A stretch of DNA of 64,000 bases. Source: Trametes villosa. Its lineage: Eukaryota > Basidiomycota > Agaricomycetes > Polyporales > Polyporaceae. The position numbers were made by a program, and so were the translations under genes. Below are positions 57,001 to 64,000 of this stretch, piece by piece. Under the pieces are notes generated by a model. The model was not told where the DNA came from. It searched no databases and saw only the letters and a program-made list of their open reading frames with translations. Location: positions 2,728,001-2,792,000 of the forward strand of contig PUDQ02000010.1 of NCBI GenBank assembly GCA_002964805.2, written 5' to 3'. Position 1 is the first letter of the stretch, and each line of letters begins with the position of its first letter.

Positions 57001-57723
57001 ACCGTGCCGCTCTCCGTTGAGTACTCGGACCATTGGATGGAGCTCGCGTCGTCACGCGAGAGCCAGCCTATCTGCGGAGTAAGTGGAAATAATGGCGGTT
57101 TCACGATGAAAAGTATTCACCGCCAGAGATCTCCGAGTATACCTGTATGTCATGAGCAGCGCCATCCAGCGAGGCGGTCTCGACTGACACGTATGAGAAC
57201 GGGAGAGACTGCAGAACCCAGTCAGACGGCTAGAGGGTTGGAGGAATCAGTTACATAGAATACCTCTGAGGTTCGAGACGACGCACTTCAATCGGGGATA
57301 GATAGGTGACAGTCACGTTCATAGGCCCCGCTTGGAAGACGAATATGGTCCGTGTCGGGGTAATTCGAACACTCGTTATATTTGCGCTCGGAGAGCCCAC
57401 TGCCGGTTGGTCGACCCCTGTCCAGAGGTACGTCTGGCCATCCACTCTTATGCTCCCTTGTAGGTCCAAGAGGTTCTGTGCATAGTTAGGCTGAGGAGAC
57501 CTCGTGGCGTATCTGTCATACGTACCTGTCGTCCCCAGAATAGAGGCCACGAATTCGACAGCGGAGGGGCGCCGTGTGTACTGTTATACCAGATGCTCAT
57601 GTATGGAGAGCGAATGACGAGCGGGATGCTAGCTGGAAAGAAGGTTTGAGGTGGAGGCTGAGACCGCGCGGCGGTTGGAAAAGAGGCGGCGAGAGTGAGA
57701 AGCCATAGGTAGAACGGCAGCAT
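54017..57723 (-). CDS. GtaA-family glutaminase-like membrane protein, paralogue 3
   Basis: Signal peptide MLPFYLWLLTLAASFPTAAR, then TFFPASIPLVIRSPYMSIWY. All main family blocks can be followed: GSIRVDGQTYLWTGVDQPAV, AIAVNLYKIQSTASPVTWAV, TQYADLVSLAARQVLGSLDI, SDVRIFMKDIGS, NMLIMLYAHARFTGDG and the near-C-terminal exon with NKTIVVPQPSN. The membrane helix is VGIVVGSVAGGVACIALVGL with RRRRRR after it. The tail has a helix AVDLRTEVEQLRRMMLDMQR and ends LPEYTG. No stop or frameshift was found in the exons I read. Recent duplicate of paralogue 2. Confidence 0.85.
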
Positions 57724-58963
57724 ATGGCCGTAGTCCCTGAGATCGAGCTACGGAAAGAGTCTGGAGTCGAGTTGCTTAGAGTACTCAACGGCGGGCCATA
57801 AGGCCTCCTGTAATGCCCGGGCGTCCTTTGTAAGCTAGTGCTGCTCCGGATGCCAATTTCGATGCTCAACGCCCCTGTTCCATGAACTTGGCAGGCGAAC
57901 ACACCGGGGATCGCATCTCGGTCCTCGTAGTCGGGTTACAAGATGCAGCGCGTGGGTATCGCGGTAGGATATCTACAAGAGCACATAAATAGCATGCATA
58001 GGGCTTTGAGCGGCCGCGCAGTGATACTTGGCGACTCATCTGCGCAGCGCAGCGACACTTGACGCAGGTGTGATGTATCTACAAATTTTGTTAGTCAAAT
58101 CGAAGGTTGAGACGAAGGCCGAGAACCTTACGTTTCACATTTTTCACGATCCTCGCCATTCAACATGTGAAGATTATGTAGAGGAAGCTCACGATTATTC
58201 TCACCGCAATTCTGGACACAAGTCATTGTGCGCGGCGCGCCAAACACGCCGCGGATGCGCCGCCACCGTCGTACAGATGATTCGTGGCATCACCTCTGAA
58301 GGGCTGTGGCAGAGCAGTGTGTACTTGTCAAGAGTCCGCAGAGCTTGGACAGCGCAGCATGAAAGTACGTATCCATGAAACAGACGAAAGCCACAGTTGC
58401 TTTGGCGGTCGGAGCAGCGGGAAAGGCCCTGGGCTCAAACACATGGTGGTTCGTGTTAGTATCATTCACTTACGGTGAGTTTAAACCAGATAGAATGCCA
58501 GCCTATCGAATAAAATTGCGGGCACCGATGTTCGAGCGCAGATGGCTACGGAGGCGCTGTTGAAGCGGCGAGCTGACGGTACAGTACAGAGTGAAGTTCA
58601 GCTGGGCGGCAAGTGCCTCCAACGGCGTCTCGTACTGATCGGACCTCGATATTGTAGGCGCCAAGCCTCTTCACTCGGAACCACGACCACGACTTGGTCT
58701 CCCATAACTTTGTCATTCTGGAGGTGTCAGAGGATAGTGCGTTGCGCTAGAGCTTATTTCAAGATCCTCCGCATCGTACAAGGTACGTAGCCCAGTATAT
58801 GTTCACCTGTTCCTGAATGCTGAGTCGGGTATAGGATAATACTACCGTACGGCGTACAAGATGGTGCGCAGACTGCGAGTCATACATGATATACGAACTC
58901 CAAAAACGGTACCGTCACCGAACCCGTCCAAGGCAGACTTGTCCGAGAGCTTCACGTCGCCCG
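57724..58963. other. upstream flank of GtaA paralogue 3
   Basis: 1.2 kb. The left two-thirds is the counterpart of 52585-53575. A region at 58690-58960 has no counterpart there. No gene, RNA or transposon end could be supported. Confidence 0.55.
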
Positions 58964-61900
58964 TCACCCGGTGTACTCGGGTGGCGCCTCGGCCTCTACC
59001 TCGTTGTGTAATCCCTGCATAGCCCGCCGCAGACTCTCGATTTCGTGCCGCAGACCCACGACGTCGGTCGTAGACAGCGACCCGTTGTGCGAAGACGGTG
59101 CGTCATCGGCCGGTTGTCCGGAATGTGCGTCCGTAAGCCTCCGGGTGGCCAGAGACGGTGAGCGGGGCGATTGACCCGCAAATGGCTGTTGGCCTGATTT
59201 CGTGGATGTGGGGCTGGCGAGCCTGGCGCTCTCCATTGACATGTCAGCGTTCGGCAAGGGACTCGAGGGCTGTACGACGCCTGGCGAATATGTCCCGGGG
59301 GGTGAGTTCACGTCCCGCATGAACGGCGAGATCAGAGGCGCGATCGGCTGGTCGCCAACCGCAATGCTTTCGCCCAGTACAGCGCGGTTGCGACGTCGAC
59401 GCCGGACGTAGAACACCGCTGCGCTCACGAGCGCCACGCCGAGCGCAGCACCGGTGCTAACACCGCCGGCGAGAGCACCCACGGAGATGTTGTGCCTGCC
59501 GCTCGAATTCCCTTGTCCAGACTGGCCCCCGGACTCGGTTGTCGTTGCGTTTCCGGCGCCTGGCTGCGCAGGAGTTAGAGAGATGGTGACGTTGGGAACA
59601 CTGCAATGTTGCGCATTGAGGCATCTCATCGTGCGCAGCAACTCCCAAGACCCACCTCAGAGCGAGGAGCGAGAACATTGCCCCAAAAGAGGGACTGAGG
59701 TGATGCCGCAAGCGTTAGCTTTGCGAGAAACGGATTGGCATGAGACTGAGGCTCACCCTGCGTTCGTGTTGACAGCTTGATCTCCTACGAGGGCACCCGT
59801 GGACGAGTCGTACACAACCGGGGTCGGCCCTTGTGTCTGGTTGAACGAGGCTCTGTTCCAGACGCCGCGGATGAGGTCATCGCGCACGCCTACGTCGGTT
59901 ACGGTTGCCGCGGTGAAGAGGAGCCACGCTGTGCAAGATGTACTCAGTTCGCGTACTGCCATCTTCAATGAGCGGCTAGGGGACATACCGGCGTTGACTA
60001 TGCTGCCTGCGGCGCTGGAAATTGGCAGACCGAACTTCGGTGCTAATCACGAAGTATTGAGTCCGGAATTCTCAAGGTGGAGAAGGCATAGGACGAGCTT
60101 ACATGAAGCGAGGAGAGTCTTATAGAACGCGGTCTGTTTCTGTAGGAGCTGTACAGCCGTTAGCGAAGAGTGTACGTTAACCATTTCGCACAACTCACAG
60201 TTGCGCTCACGACACCGGTGTCTAAGAGACGGTCCGCATAGACGTCGTACATGAGCGCCCACGATTGCTGATCGCCGTAGACCCCTAGTAAATGTCCTCC
60301 GTCCGAGGACACTGCAAGGGATTGCCATGAAGCGGTAAGGGCGGTTGCATGATCCTGAGGGAGCCTTCTCTGAGTGATAGTATCAGAGGAACAAAGGAAT
60401 CAACTCACGCTATATGCTTGCGCGTCCTTCTCTTCGCCTAAGGCCCGGCTCATCGCAGCCATTGCTTTGACACCGATGATGCCTTTGAGCGCGAGGTTCG
60501 TCATGTTGGCCGCCCTTGAGATCTCCAGGTCCGCAGCAGACCTACCAGGCGGATATAAAATCGTTTCGGGTCGGTCCGACGGGTAATATAAACAGTACTT
60601 ACTGTATAGACGAACTCAGCGAGTTGTTGACAAGGTAATCTGCCCATCGCTTGGCGAGGTCATACTGTCGAATACGCACGGGCTTAGATGGTGTCTGTAG
60701 AGGTGTCAGAGGACTTACATGTCTGTGTATTAGCGTACCATCCCCGGAGAACCGTGCATGCGCGTAGAGCATGATGAGCATGTTCCCCGTCTCTGTGTCA
60801 CAGTCAGCGAGAGCGCACCTCGGAAAGCTTGTATCAGAAAAACGACTTACGTTCCACACCTTGTTCAGGACGATCCGCTTGAGTGCCCGTTGCATTAGGG
60901 TATGCGAGTCCTTTGCCACGATTTGAGCCCAGTGCGGAGCAGACGAGCGTGCAAGCACATACCTATATCTGGCGACGCGTACGGCTGTATCGCGAGGCCA
61001 TCTTGCGCGTCCAGAAGGGGCGCGAGCAAGGGCCCTACGAGAGAAGCATTCAAGTAGATGAACATCGGCAGCGCGGCATACATCTGCTCGACGGGATTGA
61101 CACGCCTAGTTTGTGACGCTCAGTTAGCTCTCTTCTTACGGCCGGAGCGCCTACTCACCCAGTTGCCGTAGAGCACCCGATTTCCTTCATGAATATCCGG
61201 ACATCCGAAGCGTTCGGTTTACCGTCCGAACCTGTAGACACCGTGATCTCCAAGGACCCCATCGTCTGTCGGGTGGCGAGGGATACGAGGTCCGCATACT
61301 GCGCTGAAATCAACGAAGCGTTCCCGAGGATAGCGTCATCCAGTTTAACCGCTCGTTGCTGGGTATCAGAGGACGTCGCTGTGAAGTCGTCGATCTAGGT
61401 CGCTTGTCAGTTTCTCAAAGCTCCCTTCGGAAGGCAACGACGCTCACAGCTTGATCAATGCTCGACCCGGGGTACTTTGTGACGTAGTACGGACTGAGAT
61501 CTTGTGTCGTCCCGTCGGGGGAAGTGTATCCGATAGATGGGTTCCGGACTTGTCCGAAAGCCCATGTCAAGGGCGACTCCGTGCTCTGTATCTGTCCAAG
61601 GTCAACGGCGATACCGAAAATGACAATGTCTCTAACAATCCAGCAAATATCAGTGCCGCGAAGCCACCTATGGCATATGTAGCCTACGGTGCGATCGGCC
61701 CAAACGCCGTGCTGCTGGTATTTGTCAAAACCCCTTGATTGTGGAACTGCCTTCGCGGGTTTGAGTTGCCGTCGATTTGCCATGTCAAGCCCGACCGCTG
61801 CGTGTATGCGTAAAATACCTGTCAGCGTGGTAGAGTAAAGTGTACTCACGGATGCCATTGCGAAATAGGCTTCGCCATCTTGTGACCCCTGGTTGACCTC

Positions 61901-62667
61901 GACAAACTTCTCCGGGTTTTGGAGTTGGATGTGCATCACCATGTTTTGGTCGCTATATTGATCCCACCGAATAGGGCTGTCTTGCCAGTCGTTCGACAGC
62001 CATTCTGTGCGGGATGTCGTTAGTTGTTGACTTCTTCTTCGGCGGCGGCGGCGGCATACCTCCGGTGAGCTCAGAGTACACCTCGACTGCATGTGGGTGG
62101 CCGTCAAGCGACGTAGCCTCGAAGGTCACGTACGAGAAGGGAAATGATTGGATAGCCCAGTCCGACGGCTAGGGATGGAATGCTTTAGGGAGGTACGCTA
62201 CGGGGTAGAAAGTGATCACTCACTTCGATGGGGGACAGGTACGTGATGGTCAGATTCATAGGGCCCGCTTGCATGACGAAGATAGTGCGCGTTGGAGTGA
62301 TGCGTGCACTACTGACATTCGCAGCCAAGCCTCCTAGATTCGGATTATCTTCGCCCGTCCAGATGTACGTCAAACCGTCTACTCGGACGCTCCCTTGCAA
62401 GTCCATGAGGTACTGTAGAGTGCATGTGAGAGTGGGGGCCCTATGTCATCGAGAAATACTCCATACCTGAGTTCCCCAAAAGCTGGGCCAGGTGCTCGAC
62501 AGCGGCCCAGAAGTGTTTGCGCTGTTGTACCAAATGCTCATGTACGGCGAGCGGATAGCGAGCGGGATACTAGCTGGAAAGAACGTCTGCTGTGGAGGCT
62601 GGGCGACGACAAACGTCGCAAAGATGCAGGAAATGACGAGTTGAATACATGGCCAGGGTGAGGACAT
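58964..62667 (-). CDS. GtaA-family glutaminase-like membrane protein, paralogue 4
   Basis: Signal peptide MSSPWPCIQLVISCIFATFV, then TFFPASIPLAIRSPYMSIWY. Further blocks are GSVRVDGLTYIWTGEDNPNL, AVDLGQIQSTESPLTWAFGQ, DTGNMLIM-type ETGNMLIMLYAHARFSGDGT, PIVYAALPMFIYLNASLVGP-like YAALPMFIYLNASLVGP and TAWLLFTAATVTDVGVRDDL. The last exon carries a linker, the membrane helix SVGALAGGVSTGAALGVALV, basic RRRRRNR and a Pro/Ser-rich tail with the helix VVGLRHEIESLRRAMQGLHN, ending PPEYTG. It is more distant from paralogues 2 and 3 than they are from each other and lies outside the tandem block. I start at 62667 because an upstream in-frame Met (62916) would put the signal peptide in the interior. 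Confidence 0.85.
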
Positions 62668-63779
62668 GAAGGTAGAACGTGGAAAGGTCGGCGTTGGCGG
62701 GATGTGCGAGGTGGGGCGGGTCCGAATGTGTACGGACCCGAGGTAATGAGCGAGGCCGCCATGAGACCATGGGGCGCATGCCATCAGCGAAGCATCCCTC
62801 GGTAGGCAGATGAGATCTTGAGATGTCAACTGCGACGGCTGTACATTGACCGAGCCACACAGTAGCCTCGCGTTCCCGTAAACCCTGTTATACTTGGCTG
62901 TGAGTTGGATACCCATGACGACATGGCCAGTAAAGACATACTTGACGCACTCAGTAGACTTCGCTCCCGCGCGTCGCGAGACAAAGCGCGAGGATTCTCC
63001 TAAGTGGCTTGCGAAGAGGCAGTCTAATCATGACATGACTATAATGATCCATTGTTATCTCTGATGATGTTCTCTTCTCTGTCAGTAGAAGGCTGTATGT
63101 CGTGGGAGGTTGGGCAAGCCGGATCGGCATGACGCGGAATACCAATAAGCCCCCGAGAGCCTGGTTGAAGTCTGCATTGAATCGGTACGAGGTGGAGACC
63201 GCACGCATGTTGAGCTCCTGATAGGCCAGCGTTTTCGACCTGAAAATGCCCGGCATCGTACGGGGTCCAGGGGGGCTACCTGACGTGAGTGTGACAGCGA
63301 GCCATCGACCCAGCCACGAACAGCATTCCAGAGGCAAACGAGATGGCTGTTGCAGCCTACATGGAGACAGAGGATCAGGAAGAGCGCTGTACCGCCGGGG
63401 GATGTGCGTGCCACATGGTAGGAACCAAGTTGCAGTACTTGTCGCAGTTCCCGCTTCACCTTCGTACCGATCTGATCTAATGGGCGTCTATCCTGAGGAA
63501 GATCGACATATGTAGCAAAGCACAAACGTCTCAAACACCCGGTGGACGCCTGAACAGACTTTCCCCGTCGACGAGTAAGGCTATTACTAATTTAAGCAGC
63601 TACTACAGTTACAGGATGTGCATGGTATATAAAGAATCGGAGAAACCGCACACTTAGGTACACGGAACAGACGCATGGTGTGATGAGGGGACGTCTACGT
63701 ATGACATACTGTACAATCTGCGTCCGAGTTACACGAGCACCGCAGAACAAGAAGACCCTGGTCGGAGCCGCAAGCCGCG
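62668..63779. other. intergenic region between GtaA paralogues 4 and 5
   Basis: 1.1 kb. Two overlapping minus-strand frames at 62951-63534 are open for 130-150 codons but look like no family known to me and lack convincing splice context. I list the region as without supported gene; a degraded gene remains possible. Confidence 0.5.
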
Positions 63780-64000
63780 CTACCCCGTGTACTCCGGCGG
63801 GGGCGCCATCCTCTCCTCCCGGATCTCCTGCATCACCCGCCGCAGGTTCTCCACCTCCGCGCGCAGCCCGAGCACGTCCGTTGGCGAGAGCGACGCCGAG
63901 CCCGCGCTCCGCGCCCCCGAGTGCGTGCTGCGCGACTCCCCGGGCGACAGCGGGTCGCGACTCGACGCGGATCCTGTGTGCGACCCGACGTTCGAACCCG
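63780..64000 (-). CDS. GtaA-family paralogue 5, C-terminal end only
   Basis: The window ends inside the last exon. What is visible is the cytoplasmic tail: a Ser/Arg-rich stretch, the helix TDVLGLRAEVENLRRVMQEI and the end PPPEYTG with a TAG stop at 63780-63782. This tail is characteristic of the four complete paralogues to the left, so I assign it to the same family. The extracellular domain, if present, lies beyond the window. Confidence 0.75.
   Translation of the reverse strand, partial: GSNVGSHTGSASSRDPLSPGESRSTHSGARSAGSASLSPTDVLGLRAEVENLRRVMQEIREERMAPPPEYTG

Larger units (their letters stand above)
53620..58690. repeat. 5.1 kb tandem duplication, right copy
   Basis: Right-hand copy of the block: RraA tail remnant, GtaA paralogue 3 and its upstream flank. 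It begins directly after the left copy ends. Confidence 0.85.

Noticed and set aside
63082..63534. 150-codon minus-strand frame between GtaA paralogues 4 and 5
   Set aside because: No family resemblance, no membrane or signal pattern that holds, overlaps another open frame in a different phase.

Overview
This window is nuclear DNA of a basidiomycete fungus, most likely a wood-decay Agaricomycete of the Polyporales type. The sequence is GC-rich. Genes are broken by many short GT-AG introns, mostly about 50-60 bp. The gene set is fungal: a fungal TPP1-type shelterin protein, ARF1, RAD23, a NIMA kinase, an Mmc1-type mitochondrial protein and GtaA-family glutaminase-like proteins. No operons, CRISPR arrays or bacterial signals were seen. 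Assignments come from reading translated exons; no database search was run.

Left part (1-8.6 kb, all minus strand): the 5' end of glucosamine-6-phosphate deaminase, a NIMA-family mitotic kinase with a coiled coil and a long disordered tail, and a large protein whose N-terminus looks like the TPP1/Tpz1 OB fold of shelterin. The middle of this last protein carries a dense SQ cluster.

Middle part (8.5-32 kb): a tandem array of a 9.6-9.7 kb unit. Each unit starts with an HNH_2-type endonuclease gene (+) and continues into the convergent 3' half of RAD23 (-). In units 1 and 2 a 6.2 kb spacer of unknown origin follows. Unit 3 runs into the only complete RAD23. HNH copy 1 reads intact. Copies 2 and 3 share an exon-1 frameshift, and copy 2 also has two altered splice donors. 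The spacer holds a chain of minus-strand exons that can be read through in copy 1 but has a stop in copy 2. A roughly 1 kb intron in the HNH gene is strongly diverged between copies, while the flanking exons and the spacer stay close to 95% identical in the stretches compared by eye.

Right-middle (32-48.7 kb): an intronless leucine-rich-repeat protein, ARF1, a 1.15 kb MITE-like element with terminal inverted repeats and a 3-bp target duplication, a mitochondrial-type cysteine synthase, the first GtaA-like gene, an intron-containing tRNA-Gly(UCC), Mmc1, a VanZ-like membrane protein and an RraA-like aldolase.

Right end (48.9-64 kb): four more GtaA-family paralogues on the minus strand, the last cut by the window edge. 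Two of them (48.9-52.6 and 54.0-57.7 kb) lie in a 5.1 kb tandem duplication that also copied the tail of the RraA gene. All paralogues whose ends are visible have a cytoplasmic helix and a PPxY-like C-terminus; the complete ones combine this with a signal peptide, a large extracellular region and one C-terminal membrane segment.
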